From the NCBI RefSeq assembly GCF_001029105.3, contig NZ_CP011807.3:4092001-4156000 (forward strand): a DNA stretch of 64,000 nt, written 5' to 3'. Below are positions 37,943 to 47,722 of the stretch, in pieces (within the stretch, counting starts at the first letter, position 1; each line of letters starts with the position of its first letter). The notes beneath the pieces were generated by a model. That model saw only the letters and a program-made list of their open reading frames with translations, was not told the origin of the DNA and did no database searches. The position numbers and the translations under genes were made by a program. Source of the DNA: Pandoraea faecigallinarum. GTDB lineage: Bacteria; Pseudomonadota; Gammaproteobacteria; Burkholderiales; Burkholderiaceae.

Positions 37943-37988
37943 ATATGCTAATTTGCATATTAACGTTTCGATCAATGCAAAATTGCAT
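37943..37988 (+). promoter_or_regulatory. AT-rich control region with two inverted repeats upstream of ABC/hydrolase operon
   Basis: ATATGC-N6-GCATAT (37943-37960) and ATGCAA-AA-TTGCAT (37975-37988) share the half-site TTGCAT/ATGCAA and lie 30-75 bp before the first permease gene. A loose TTGCAC-N16-TAATTT promoter (37927-37954) overlaps the first repeat. The stretch is much more AT-rich than its surroundings. These are candidate operators for the operon, possibly of the LysR gene at its far end. Confidence 0.45.
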
Positions 37989-38016
37989 CGAATCCACGAT
38001 ACCGGGAAGGGTGCCA

Positions 38017-38892
38017 ATGACGCAGACTTCGATGGAGCCGAGTGGGGTGGCGGGTCATGTGTTGCGCAGGCCGGCAAGCGGCCCGCGACGCGTGCCGATT
38101 GCGAAATGGGCGATGCGTGCGGGGATCGCGCTGATCTATCTGTTCATGCTCAGCCCGCTGATCTTCGTCGTCTGGCTGAGTTTTTTCAAAGACGCGATCA
38201 TCACCTTCCCGCCCAGCGGCTACACGCTGTCGTGGTACGTCAACGCCTGGCGCAACGCCGCCTTTGCCGACGGTTTCCTGCTCTCGCTCCAACTCGCCGC
38301 CTGCGCCGCCATCGGGGGCGTGATGCTCGGTGTCACGGCGTCGCTCGCCCTCGCCCGCTACCGCTTCCCCGGCCGCCGCACGCTCGGCAACGTGCTGCTT
38401 TTGCCGCTCGTCGTGCCGGGCATCGTCGCGGGCATTGCGACCTATCTGTTCTATCTGCGCGCCGAGAACGCCCTCGACATGGACATCGTCGGCACGTTCG
38501 GCGGCCTTGTGATCGCGCACGTCTGTCTGACCATTCCGTGGACGATGCGCCTGGTGGGCGCGAGCCTCGCGCAGATCGACGGCACCATTGAAGAAGCAGC
38601 GCGCAATCTTGGCGCGGGGCCGTGGCGCACGCTCTGGCGCGTAACGCTGCCGATGCTGCGGCCAGCCATCGTCGCGGCCGTGCTGTTCAGTTTCATCGTG
38701 TCGTTCGAGAACCTCGAACTCACGCTGCCGCTGGTGGGACCGGGCAAGACGACGTTGCCCATCGCGATCATGCAGTACCTCGAATTCAATCTCGATCCGA
38801 CGATTGCCGCGGTCTCCGCCGCGCAGATCGTGTTGCTCGGCATCGTTATGCTGATCACCGATCGCTTCGTCAAACTCAGCCAGGTGATCTGA
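38017..38892 (+). CDS. ABC transporter permease (PotC-like)
   Basis: This 291-residue inner-membrane permease has six hydrophobic segments and the ABC-coupling EAA motif (EEAARNLGAGPWRTLWRVTLPMLRPA). Architecture and phrases such as FFKDAIITFPPSGYTLSWY resemble PotC/YdcV-type permeases of the polyamine/opine/iron(III)-family importers. The chosen start has GGGAAGG 7 nt upstream; an upstream in-frame extension would run through the operator region. It is the first gene of a six-gene operon (38017-44664), 1 bp before the ATPase gene. Confidence 0.9.
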   Translation: MTQTSMEPSGVAGHVLRRPASGPRRVPIAKWAMRAGIALIYLFMLSPLIFVVWLSFFKDAIITFPPSGYTLSWYVNAWRNAAFADGFLLSLQLAACAAIGGVMLGVTASLALARYRFPGRRTLGNVLLLPLVVPGIVAGIATYLFYLRAENALDMDIVGTFGGLVIAHVCLTIPWTMRLVGASLAQIDGTIEEAARNLGAGPWRTLWRVTLPMLRPAIVAAVLFSFIVSFENLELTLPLVGPGKTTLPIAIMQYLEFNLDPTIAAVSAAQIVLLGIVMLITDRFVKLSQVI

Positions 38893-38893
38893 C

Positions 38894-39946
38894 ATGGCCA
38901 ACGTCTCGCTGCGCAACCTGCGCAAGCAATACGGCAACGCCGCTGCCGTCTCGGACTTCTCGCTGGACATTGCCGAAGGCGAACTCGTTGCCTTCCTCGG
39001 GCCCAGCGGTTGCGGCAAGACCACCACGCTGCGCATGGTCGCGGGCTTCGTCGAGCCGACGGCCGGCGAAATCTGGATCGGCGGCAAGGAGGTTTCGCGC
39101 CTGCCCGCGCATCGCCGCAACACCGGCATGGTGTTCCAGCGCTACGCACTCTTTCCGCACATGACCGTGGCGCAGAACGTGGCATTCGGGCTGGAGATGC
39201 GGCGCGTGCCGGCCGCCGAGCGCGACACGCGCATTCGCGAAGCGCTCGACATGGTGCGGCTCACCTCGCTTGCCGACCGGTACCCGCGTCAGTTGTCCGG
39301 CGGCCAGCAGCAGCGCGTTGCGATTGCGCGCGCGCTCGCCATTCGTCCCGATGTCTTTCTGCTGGACGAACCGCTCTCGAACCTCGACGCCAAACTGCGC
39401 ACCGAAGTCCGCGAGGAGATCCGCGCGCTGCAACGCCGTCTCGGGCTGACGACGATCTTCGTCACGCACGATCAGGAAGAAGCGCTGGCCATTGCGGACC
39501 GACTCGCCGTGATGCACGACGGCTGCGTGCAGCAAATCGGCACCGCCGACGCCCTGTACGAGCGCCCCGCCAACCCGTTCGTCGCAAATTTCCTCGGCAA
39601 GATGAATTTCCTCGCCGGCCGGATGAGCGATGGGCACTTCGTGACCGCCAGAGGCGAGCGTCTCGCGCTCGCCGGCGCGACGCCGGACGCGAAAACGCTG
39701 GGTATTCGCCCCGAGCGGCTGCGCCTGACGGACACCCCCGCGCCCAGCGAAACGTTCATGCCCGTCACCGTCGACCAGACGATCTATCTCGGCTCGACGC
39801 TCGAACTCCGCCTGAAGAGTCCGCAGGGCGAAATGCTCGTCGCCCACGTGCAGAACACGGCACGCGAGGACACCCGTCTCTACATGCCGGGCAAGTCGCT
39901 TAAGGCATGTTTTGCGAGTACCGACTGTCTGTTTTTCAATGCCTGA
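38894..39946 (+). CDS. ABC transporter ATP-binding protein (PotA-like)
   Basis: This 350-residue ATPase carries Walker A GPSGCGKTTT near residue 37, Q-loop VFQRYALFPHMTV, the ABC signature LSGGQQQRVAIARAL near 135, Walker B VFLLDEPLSNLD and H-loop FVTHDQEEAL. The last 110 residues form a TOBE-type regulatory domain (LGIRPERLRLTD, VDQTIYLGSTLELRL). This layout fits PotA/CysA-like importers. It powers the importer made with the flanking permeases and binding protein. Confidence 0.93.
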   Translation: MANVSLRNLRKQYGNAAAVSDFSLDIAEGELVAFLGPSGCGKTTTLRMVAGFVEPTAGEIWIGGKEVSRLPAHRRNTGMVFQRYALFPHMTVAQNVAFGLEMRRVPAAERDTRIREALDMVRLTSLADRYPRQLSGGQQQRVAIARALAIRPDVFLLDEPLSNLDAKLRTEVREEIRALQRRLGLTTIFVTHDQEEALAIADRLAVMHDGCVQQIGTADALYERPANPFVANFLGKMNFLAGRMSDGHFVTARGERLALAGATPDAKTLGIRPERLRLTDTPAPSETFMPVTVDQTIYLGSTLELRLKSPQGEMLVAHVQNTAREDTRLYMPGKSLKACFASTDCLFFNA

Positions 39947-40060
39947 CGATACGCACGCGCCGACACCGGCCCACCGGAATTCCCGCATCGCCTTCGTTTC
40001 ACTCACGCCTGCCCCCCCTGCCTTGGCCACCCGATGGTCAACGTTTAGAAGGATGACGAC

Positions 40061-41125
40061 ATGACACACGCCCTGAACCGCCGCACGTTTCTGAAGACCG
40101 CCTCCGGTCTCGTGATCGCTCCCACGCTGGGACTCGACGCCCTTTCGGCATACGCGGCCGCGGCATGTCCGAACGTGGTCGTCGGCACCTGGGGCGGCGA
40201 CTATCTGAACCTGCTCGAACAGAACATCGGCAAGCCGATCATCGAAGCCGCGGGCGGCAAGGTGACGTACGACTCCGCCGATCAGGTCGGGCGCATGACG
40301 AAACTGCGCGCGGAGAAAGCGTCTCGTCGCGGCTCGCTCGACGTCGCGTGCCTCGCCGATCTGGACATGTACGACATCAACCGTTCCGGCATTCTGGAGG
40401 CGGTCGATGCCAGGCTCGTGCCGAATCTCGCGAACACGCTGGAGACGCTACGTCGTCCGTACTCGATTCCTCACATCTTCAGTGCGATGGTGATCGTCTA
40501 CAACCCGGAGAAGGTCGGCACGAAGCCCGATTCGTTTACCGCCGCGCTCGATCCGAAACTCAAAGGCAAGGTCGGCTTCTCGGACATCCTCTACAACTTC
40601 AACGTCGTGAGCAGTTCGCTCGCAGCGGGCCACAAGGACGGCGACATGGCGGGCGGCGTGCAATTCCTGCGCGAGCTTCGCAAGACACAGCGGCCCAAGG
40701 TGTATCCGTCCAACGAGGCGGTCGCGTCGGCGCTCAAGAGCGGCGACATCTGGTTCACCTGCATGTGGAAGGCGCGCGCGTTGCAGTGGAAGAAGGCGGG
40801 TGTGCCCATTGAATACGTGGTGCCGAAGGAAGGTGCGGTGCCGGTGACGTTCGAAGCCGCGGTACCGAAGAACTCGCAGTCCAAGCCGTGCGGTTTCAAC
40901 TATCTGAACGCGATGCTCGATCCGCGCGCGCAGATCGGCTTCGCCGAGACGATGGGCTACGCGCCCACCGTGAAGAACGCGAATCTGCCGCCGTCCCTCC
41001 AGCAAAGCGTGGGCTTCACGAGCGCCGAACTGGACCGCATGGTCAAGCTCGATTACGCGCGCTTCACCGCCGACAAGCCCGCACTGCTCGACTTCTGGAA
41101 CAAGGAATTCAAGGTGGGGCTGTGA
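40061..41125 (+). CDS. ABC transporter substrate-binding protein (PotD/family 1-like), Tat-type signal
   Basis: This 354-residue periplasmic binding protein starts with a twin-arginine-type signal (NRRTFLKTASGLVIAPTLGL), then VVVGTWGGDYLNLLEQNI typical of PotD-like family. Later phrases IVYNPEKVGTKPDSFTAAL, KVGFSDILYNFN and FEAAVPKNSQSKPCGFNYLNAML fit spermidine/putrescine-type binding proteins in a broad sense. Ligand residues for polyamines were not verified, so the cargo may differ. The start follows AAGGATGACGAC. It overlaps a possible GTG start of the next gene by 4 nt. Confidence 0.9.
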   Translation: MTHALNRRTFLKTASGLVIAPTLGLDALSAYAAAACPNVVVGTWGGDYLNLLEQNIGKPIIEAAGGKVTYDSADQVGRMTKLRAEKASRRGSLDVACLADLDMYDINRSGILEAVDARLVPNLANTLETLRRPYSIPHIFSAMVIVYNPEKVGTKPDSFTAALDPKLKGKVGFSDILYNFNVVSSSLAAGHKDGDMAGGVQFLRELRKTQRPKVYPSNEAVASALKSGDIWFTCMWKARALQWKKAGVPIEYVVPKEGAVPVTFEAAVPKNSQSKPCGFNYLNAMLDPRAQIGFAETMGYAPTVKNANLPPSLQQSVGFTSAELDRMVKLDYARFTADKPALLDFWNKEFKVGL

Positions 41126-41160
41126 GTGTCGCGCACACGTCCCCCTCATCGGAGCCCGCG

Positions 41161-42084
41161 ATGACGTCGCGCCTGACCGAAGCCACGCCACCCGCCACCG
41201 CACGCAGCGCCGCCACCGCACGCGCGGTGCGCGGCGCATTCGCCGGCGGCGCGCTCGCCGCGCCCGCCACGCTCGTCGTGCTGCTGGTGATTGTGCTACC
41301 GGGACTGCAACTGGTGCGCTACAGCTTCAACCGGTTCGATCCCGTGGACATGATGCAGGCCGCGCTCACCGGCGCGAACTACGTCAAGTTCTTCACCGAC
41401 CCCTACTATCTGTCCGTCCTGTGGACGACGATCAAGGTCGCCTCGCTGTGCACCGTGCTGGCACTCGTGTTCGGGTTTCCCGTGGCGTATGTCCTTGCGC
41501 GCACGCAAAGCCGCTTCAAGAGTCTGCTCGTGATGCTGCTGGTCTTCCCGCTGCTCGTGGGCAACGTCGTGCGCGCCGCAGGCTGGATGGTGATGCTCGG
41601 CAATGCCGGTTTCGTCAATTCGATGCTCGTGTCGCTGGGCATCGTGCCGCAGCCGATTCGCCTGCTGTACACGCCGTTCGCGGTTGTTGTCGGCACGACG
41701 GCCGTCGTGCTGCCGTACATGATTCTCACCTTGCAGAGTGTGCTCGAAGGCATGGACTTCTCCGTCGAAGAAGCCGCGCGCAATCTCGGCGCGACCTTCC
41801 GGCACACGCTCACACGCGTGATCCTGCCGATGGCCGCGCCTGGCATTGCGGCGGGCACCATGCTCGTGTTCATTCTGTGCATGAATGCTTACGCCACGCC
41901 CGTGCTGCTCGGTGGCACCGGTATCACGATGATGACGCCTTCGATCTACGACCAGATCGCCAAGGCCAACAACTGGCCGTTCGGTGCGGTGCTCTCCATC
42001 GTGTCGATGGTCGTGACGTTCGCGCTCGCCGTCGCGTCTCACTGGCTCATTCACCGCCGCTACGCGAAGACGATGATGACCTGA
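41161..42084 (+). CDS. ABC transporter permease (PotB-like)
   Basis: This 307-residue second permease of the importer has an N-terminal Ala/Thr-rich cytoplasmic stretch, six hydrophobic segments and the EAA motif EEAARNLGATFRHTLTRVILPMAAPG. YSFNRFDPVDMMQAALTGANYVKFFTDPYY resembles the PotB/YdcU N-terminal periplasmic loop. I chose the ATG at 41161 with GGAG 7 nt upstream; a GTG at 41122 overlapping the previous stop is an alternative and would add 13 residues. Confidence 0.9.
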   Translation: MTSRLTEATPPATARSAATARAVRGAFAGGALAAPATLVVLLVIVLPGLQLVRYSFNRFDPVDMMQAALTGANYVKFFTDPYYLSVLWTTIKVASLCTVLALVFGFPVAYVLARTQSRFKSLLVMLLVFPLLVGNVVRAAGWMVMLGNAGFVNSMLVSLGIVPQPIRLLYTPFAVVVGTTAVVLPYMILTLQSVLEGMDFSVEEAARNLGATFRHTLTRVILPMAAPGIAAGTMLVFILCMNAYATPVLLGGTGITMMTPSIYDQIAKANNWPFGAVLSIVSMVVTFALAVASHWLIHRRYAKTMMT

Positions 42085-42199
42085 CACCCCGACGTCCTCC
42101 GCCTTCCCCGGCGTGCGGCTCGCGGCGTGCCCCGCCTGCCCGGGTCGGTGGGATCCGGGTCTGTGATTTCGCCCTTCGTTTGCCGACAAGGACTGCACC

Positions 42200-43396
42200 A
42201 TGCCGACTCTCTCCGATGCCACACGTCAGTACCGTCGCGTGCTGATGAACGACCTGATGGACCGAACGCGCGTCGATGCGCTCGTGTTCACCGCCGCCGA
42301 CTTCTTCCAGTGGGCGACCAACTTTCACGTCGACGTACAGACGTGGGAGCGCCCTATCGCCGTGTGCGTACCGCGCGACGGCGAGCCCTTCGCCGTGATG
42401 AACGAACTCTCGACGCATCACCTGATGATGGCGCGCGAGCGCCATCATCTCTGGCTCGATGCGGATCGTGTCACGCTTTACGCGGAGCACCCGCGCGTAA
42501 CTCACCGTCAGCCCCTGCTCGCCGAGGTCCCCGCGCTCATCGCCGACACGTTGCGCGCGGCGGGGCTCGCTGCCTCGCGCATCGGCGTGGACGCCCCCGC
42601 CGGTCCGCTTGCACGCGCCGGCGCTTTGCTGCCCGAGGCCAAACTCGTGCCGATGCTCGCGCAAATGCGCGGCCTGCGCTGGGTCAAGCACGACGAGGAG
42701 ATCGCCATCATGCGCGCCGCTGCCGAGCTGGCGGACTGGGTACAGGAGCGATATCGCGAGAACATCCGCCCGGGGCGTCTGGTGCAGGAACTCGATTACT
42801 CGATGGCGGCGCTGATGGTCACCGAAGGCGCGAAGCGCTTTCCCGGCGAAAATCTGGAAGTGCTGCGCTGCTGGACACTCTCCGGCCCCGCGTCCGCCTC
42901 GCCGCATGGCGACGGGGCCTCGTGCGGCGCGCGCATCGCCGAGGGCGACGGTATGGTCAATATCGTGATCCCGCGCCTTAACGGTCTGGTCATCGAAAAC
43001 GAACGCACGTGGTTCTGCGGCAAGCCGTCGAGCGAACAGGCCCGCTTTTACGAAGTCGCCCGGGCCGCTAACGAAGCGGCCGTCAACGCCGCCGTCACCG
43101 GCAGGCCGGTGTCCGGTATCGATGCCGCAGCGCAGGCCGTGATCGAAAAAGCCGGTTGCGGCGAGTACATCCGCCATCGCACCGGCCATGGCATGGGCAT
43201 CATCGGTCACGAATATCCGGATGACATGGCGTTCAATCACCGTCCCTTGCTGGCCAACGAAGTCTATTCGGCGGAGCCGGGCATCTACGTGTACGGCCTG
43301 GGCGGATTCCGTCTCGACGACTCGGTCGTCACGGGCGACACGCCGGTCATGCTCACCAACACGCCGCGCACGCTGGCGCACGCAACCATCGATTGA
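42200..43396 (+). CDS. M24-family (creatinase/prolidase-fold) hydrolase with altered metal ligands
   Basis: This 398-residue protein has the two-domain creatinase/prolidase architecture: an N-terminal domain (about residues 1-160) and a pita-bread domain with RTGHGMGIIGHEYP, SAEPGIYVYGLGGFRLDDS. The metal ligand positions of M24 aminopeptidases are not all kept: where relatives have D-x11-DxTRT, this protein has INIVIP... NGLVIENERTW (first Asp absent, second replaced by Glu), and the last Glu is Asp. That points to the creatinase/ectoine-hydrolase-like, non-metal group rather than a true prolidase. It sits directly behind an ABC importer and before an amidohydrolase, so it probably hydrolyses the imported compound. 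Substrate unknown. Confidence 0.82.
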   Translation: MPTLSDATRQYRRVLMNDLMDRTRVDALVFTAADFFQWATNFHVDVQTWERPIAVCVPRDGEPFAVMNELSTHHLMMARERHHLWLDADRVTLYAEHPRVTHRQPLLAEVPALIADTLRAAGLAASRIGVDAPAGPLARAGALLPEAKLVPMLAQMRGLRWVKHDEEIAIMRAAAELADWVQERYRENIRPGRLVQELDYSMAALMVTEGAKRFPGENLEVLRCWTLSGPASASPHGDGASCGARIAEGDGMVNIVIPRLNGLVIENERTWFCGKPSSEQARFYEVARAANEAAVNAAVTGRPVSGIDAAAQAVIEKAGCGEYIRHRTGHGMGIIGHEYPDDMAFNHRPLLANEVYSAEPGIYVYGLGGFRLDDSVVTGDTPVMLTNTPRTLAHATID

Positions 43397-43422
43397 CAAG
43401 AACCCATCCCGGAGGAGAAGTC

Positions 43423-44664
43423 ATGGAGTCGATTCTGCTGTCGAACTGCGCGTTGCTCGACCCGGTCAAGGGCGAGCTTCGCGAAGATCACGCCGTGCTG
43501 ATCGAAAACGGACGCATCAAGGAAGTGTCCGACAAGCCGATTCGCGCGGCGTCCGCGCGCGAGATCGATGCCCGCGGGCGCACCGTCATGCCCGGTCTCA
43601 TCGATTTGCATGTGCACGTGCACGCCACGCAACTCAATCTCTCGGCGCAGGCACATTTGCCCAATGTGCTCGTCACGCTCAAATCGGTTCCGATACTGCA
43701 AGGCATGCTGCGACGCGGCTTCACCACCGTGCGCGACGCCGGCGGGGCGGGCCACGCCATCAAGCACGCCGTCGAGAGCGGGCTGGCCGAAGGACCGCGC
43801 CTGTTCGTCTCGGGGCGCGCCATCAGTCAGACCGGCGGCCACGGCGACGGCCGCGCCCGCACCGACTACATCGGCACCGACGGTCCGTGTCCGTGTTGCG
43901 TGCGTGTCGGGGCGCTCTCGCGCGTGGCGGACGGCGTGGACGAAGTGCGCCGAGCGGTGCGCGAAGAACTGCAAATGGGCGCGGACCAGATCAAGATCAT
44001 GGCCTCGGGCGGCGTAGCGTCGCCCACCGACCCGGTCGGCGCATGGGGATATTCGGAAGACGAAATCCGCGCCATCGTCGCCGAGGCGCGAGGCCGCGGC
44101 ACCTATGTGCTCGCACATGCATACACGGCGGCGGCCATCGAACGTGCCGTACGTTGCGGCGTTCGTACCATCGAACATGGCAATCTCGTCGACGCACCAA
44201 CCGCGCGCTACATGGCCGAGCAAGGCGCATTCGCCGTTCCCACGCTCGTGACTTACGACGCCCTCGCAAGCGAAGGCAAGTCGCTCGGGCTGCCGCAAGA
44301 CAGCGTCGCGAAGATCGCCGACGTGCACGCGGCCGGTCTGCGCTCGCTGGAAATCTTCCGCGAGGCCGGCGTGAAGTTGGGGTATGGCTCGGATTTGCTC
44401 GGCGAGTCGCAGCGTCTGCAAAGCGACGAGTTCCGCTTGCGCGCGGAAGTCCTCTCGCCGGCGGAGATCCTGCGCAGCGCCACGGTCGTCGGCGCGGAAG
44501 TCCTGGGCCAGTCCGGGCAACTGGGCGAGATCGTGCCCGGCGCGCACGCCGACGTGCTCGTCGTCGACGGTAATCCGCTCACGTCGCTCGACTGCCTGCT
44601 CGGGCAGGGGGAGCGGATTCCGATGGTGATGAAGGGCGGTAGAATCCACGCTTTCGCGCTATAA
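43423..44664 (+). CDS. Amidohydrolase of the COG1228 (imidazolonepropionase/prolidase-like) family
   Basis: This 413-residue binuclear-metal amidohydrolase has the HxH motif in MPGLIDLHVHVHATQL near residue 59, the carboxylated-Lys candidate in DQIKIMASGG near 190, His in YVLAHAYTAAA and RTIEHGNLVD, and the catalytic Asp in LGYGSDLLG near 317. Characterised COG1228 relatives hydrolyse Xaa-Pro, Xaa-Arg or N-acyl amino acids. GGAGGAG precedes the ATG by 5 nt, in the same operon as the M24-type gene 26 bp upstream. Together they suggest sequential hydrolysis of an imported amide or dipeptide-like compound. Confidence 0.86.
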   Translation: MESILLSNCALLDPVKGELREDHAVLIENGRIKEVSDKPIRAASAREIDARGRTVMPGLIDLHVHVHATQLNLSAQAHLPNVLVTLKSVPILQGMLRRGFTTVRDAGGAGHAIKHAVESGLAEGPRLFVSGRAISQTGGHGDGRARTDYIGTDGPCPCCVRVGALSRVADGVDEVRRAVREELQMGADQIKIMASGGVASPTDPVGAWGYSEDEIRAIVAEARGRGTYVLAHAYTAAAIERAVRCGVRTIEHGNLVDAPTARYMAEQGAFAVPTLVTYDALASEGKSLGLPQDSVAKIADVHAAGLRSLEIFREAGVKLGYGSDLLGESQRLQSDEFRLRAEVLSPAEILRSATVVGAEVLGQSGQLGEIVPGAHADVLVVDGNPLTSLDCLLGQGERIPMVMKGGRIHAFAL

Positions 44665-44785
44665 GACGATTGCCGCGAGCGCGTCGGGACATCGGTGCAC
44701 GCGGCAGGTGCGTGCGGCGGTGCGCCCGCATGCGCGGGCACGCGGGCACGTCGGCGCGCACGCCAACCCCTTCCGTGGAGAACCG

Positions 44786-45700
44786 ATGGATTTCCGGCAC
44801 ATCGACGCCTTTCGGGCGCTGATGCTCACGCGCACAACCACCAAAGCGGCACAGGTGCTCGGCATGTCGCAGTCCGCGGTGAGCCGTCTCGTCGCCGACC
44901 TCGAACGCTCGACGCGTCTCACGCTCTTCGACCGTGCGCGCGGGCGTCTCGAACCCACGGCCGAGGCCTTCGCCCTGTTCGAGGAAGTCGAGCGCCGCTA
45001 TGCCGGACTCGACAACATCCGTGAATTCGCGCTCAATCTGCGCAACCCCGACAAGGCTGTCATCCGGGTGGGATCCGTCGTCTCGTTCGGGCTGGGCTTT
45101 TTCGCACGTGTGATGGCCGGGTATCGCGCGTTGTATCCGAGCGTGCAACTCGCGCTCACGACAGGGGCGTCCGATCTGATTCGCGACCAGGTGGTCACAC
45201 ATCAACTCACGCTCGGTCTCGTGACCGACACCATCGACGTGGCGGCGACCGATGCGGTCTCGTTCGCCAGGCTCGACGCGATCTGCGCCCTGCCCGCCGG
45301 TCATCCGCTCGCGCGCAAGAAGATCGTGCGGCTGGCCGATCTGAAGGATCAGCCGATCCTGTCGTACGAGCCGACCGACATGATTCGCTGGGGCATGGAC
45401 CGGCTGTTCGCGCAAGGCAATCTGCATCAGCAGGTCGTTGCCACGGCGCGCTATTCCATCAACATCGGCACGATGGTCAAGGAGAAGGTGGGCATCGGGT
45501 TGTTGCATCCGGTATCCGCCTACGACTTCCTCGATTCGGATCTCGTGCTGCGTCGCTTCGAGCCGTCGATGCCCTTTCACACGCTGCGTATCACGCCGCG
45601 TGCAGCAGCGCCCAGCGCCCAACTGGACGACCTGGTGCGCATCATGGAGACAACGCTCGACGACGTGCTGCGCGCGGTGCAGGCGCGGATGAAGGTGTGA
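44786..45700 (+). CDS. LysR-family regulator of the importer/hydrolase cluster
   Basis: This 304-residue LysR regulator has the winged helix-turn-helix MDFRHIDAFRALMLTRTTTKAAQVLGMSQSAVSRLVADLERS and an effector domain with GSVVSFGLGFFARVMAGYRALYPSVQ. The N-terminal pattern resembles OccR/NocR, LysR proteins that sense opines or ornithine-like amino acid conjugates. It lies 121 bp behind the amidohydrolase on the same strand, and its probable targets are the operon from 38017. The start with GGAG 5 nt upstream matches the family; an open extension to 44708 is not conserved-looking. Confidence 0.88.
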   Translation: MDFRHIDAFRALMLTRTTTKAAQVLGMSQSAVSRLVADLERSTRLTLFDRARGRLEPTAEAFALFEEVERRYAGLDNIREFALNLRNPDKAVIRVGSVVSFGLGFFARVMAGYRALYPSVQLALTTGASDLIRDQVVTHQLTLGLVTDTIDVAATDAVSFARLDAICALPAGHPLARKKIVRLADLKDQPILSYEPTDMIRWGMDRLFAQGNLHQQVVATARYSINIGTMVKEKVGIGLLHPVSAYDFLDSDLVLRRFEPSMPFHTLRITPRAAAPSAQLDDLVRIMETTLDDVLRAVQARMKV

Positions 45701-45708
45701 CGACCGTC

Positions 45709-46755
<1,047 letters not shown>

Positions 46756-46776
46756 GACGGGAATGCATCAAGGTTC

Positions 46777-46795
46777 GGTAAAATGCGATTTTACC
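46777..46795. promoter_or_regulatory. Symmetric element GGTAAAATGCGATTTTACC, probable divergent promoter core
   Basis: A perfect 8-bp inverted repeat around GCG places a TAAAAT -10-like hexamer on each strand, facing purM (start 22 bp away) and hda (start 107 bp away). A GCCGGC-CTTTC-GCCGGC hairpin at 46874-46890 lies in the hda leader just before its GTG. Promoter function is inferred. Confidence 0.45.
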
Positions 46796-46901
46796 CGATG
46801 CGCGTGACCTTTCGGCACGCAAACGGGATATCGGACGCAGGCAAGGGCCTGCGTGCCCCGTAAACCGTACTCCGCCGGCCTTTCGCCGGCTTTCTTCGTT
46901 C

Positions 46902-47612
46902 GTGATTCAGCAACTGTATCTCGACCTCGGCACCCCGCCGCCCGCCACGTTCGACAATTTCATTGCCGGACTCAATCGCGAGGCGGCGCAAACGCTTGCC
47001 GGCCTTCCCGCCGAACTGTCGGCGGGCACGGCGCGCGACCGCGGCATCTACCTCTGGGGGGCTGCCGGGTCCGGGCGCACCCACCTGATGGAGGCGCTGT
47101 GCCATGCCGTCGGGCCGAGCGCGCGGTATTTGCGCCCGAACAGTCCGCTGGCCGCTTTCACGTTCGACGAGGCCAGCACCGTCTACTGCGTGGACGACAG
47201 CGACAATCTCACGCCCACCCAGCAGATCGCCGCCTTCAACCTGTTCAACGAGACCCGCGCGCGTCCGCATTGCGCCTTCGTGGCCGCGGGCTCCCAGCCG
47301 CCGGTCGACATGCCGCTGCGCGAAGATCTGCGCACCCGTCTCGGCTGGGGGCTCGTATTTCATATTGTGGGACTTGACGACGATGGCAAGAAGCAGGCGC
47401 TGCAAAACGCCGCCCGCGAGCGCGGGCTGCAACTCGCGGCGGACGTGCCGGCCTATCTGCTCACGCACTTCGAGCGCGACATGTCGAGCCTGATGGCCCT
47501 GCTCGACCGGCTCGACCGGTTCTCGATGGAGCAAAAGCGCGCGGTGACGTTGCCGCTGCTGCGCCAGATGCTCACCCACACCGATGCTGCGCCGCCGGAC
47601 GGCAAACACTGA
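46902..47612 (+). CDS. hda: DnaA regulatory inactivator Hda
   Basis: Hda, bound to the DNA sliding clamp, stimulates ATP hydrolysis by DnaA and so prevents re-initiation. The 236-residue protein, starting at GTG, has an N-terminal clamp-binding-like motif (QLYLDL), the DnaA-type P-loop WGAAGSGRTHLMEAL near residues 52-66, VYCVDDSDNLTPTQQIAAFNLFNE (sensor/Walker B region) and DLRTRLGWGLVFHI, but no DnaA domain IV. That set distinguishes Hda from DnaA. It is divergent from purM, as in Burkholderia relatives. Confidence 0.92.
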   Translation: MIQQLYLDLGTPPPATFDNFIAGLNREAAQTLAGLPAELSAGTARDRGIYLWGAAGSGRTHLMEALCHAVGPSARYLRPNSPLAAFTFDEASTVYCVDDSDNLTPTQQIAAFNLFNETRARPHCAFVAAGSQPPVDMPLREDLRTRLGWGLVFHIVGLDDDGKKQALQNAARERGLQLAADVPAYLLTHFERDMSSLMALLDRLDRFSMEQKRAVTLPLLRQMLTHTDAAPPDGKH

Positions 47613-47722
47613 CCGGTGACCGATCGGCTGGCGAGCGCAACGCAGCTACCCGAAAGTCTTACCGATACCCCCAATCACCGAACGACATTAGACCGCCCCT
47701 CGCTTCAGGTAAAATTCGCGCA

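Noticed and set aside
38017..45700. Ectoine/hydroxyectoine degradation (doeAB/eut) cluster
   Set aside because: The M24-type protein resembles DoeA in size and fold group, but there is no DoeB-like deacetylase, transaminase or ectoine-type TRAP/Ehu transporter; the second enzyme is a COG1228 amidohydrolase.
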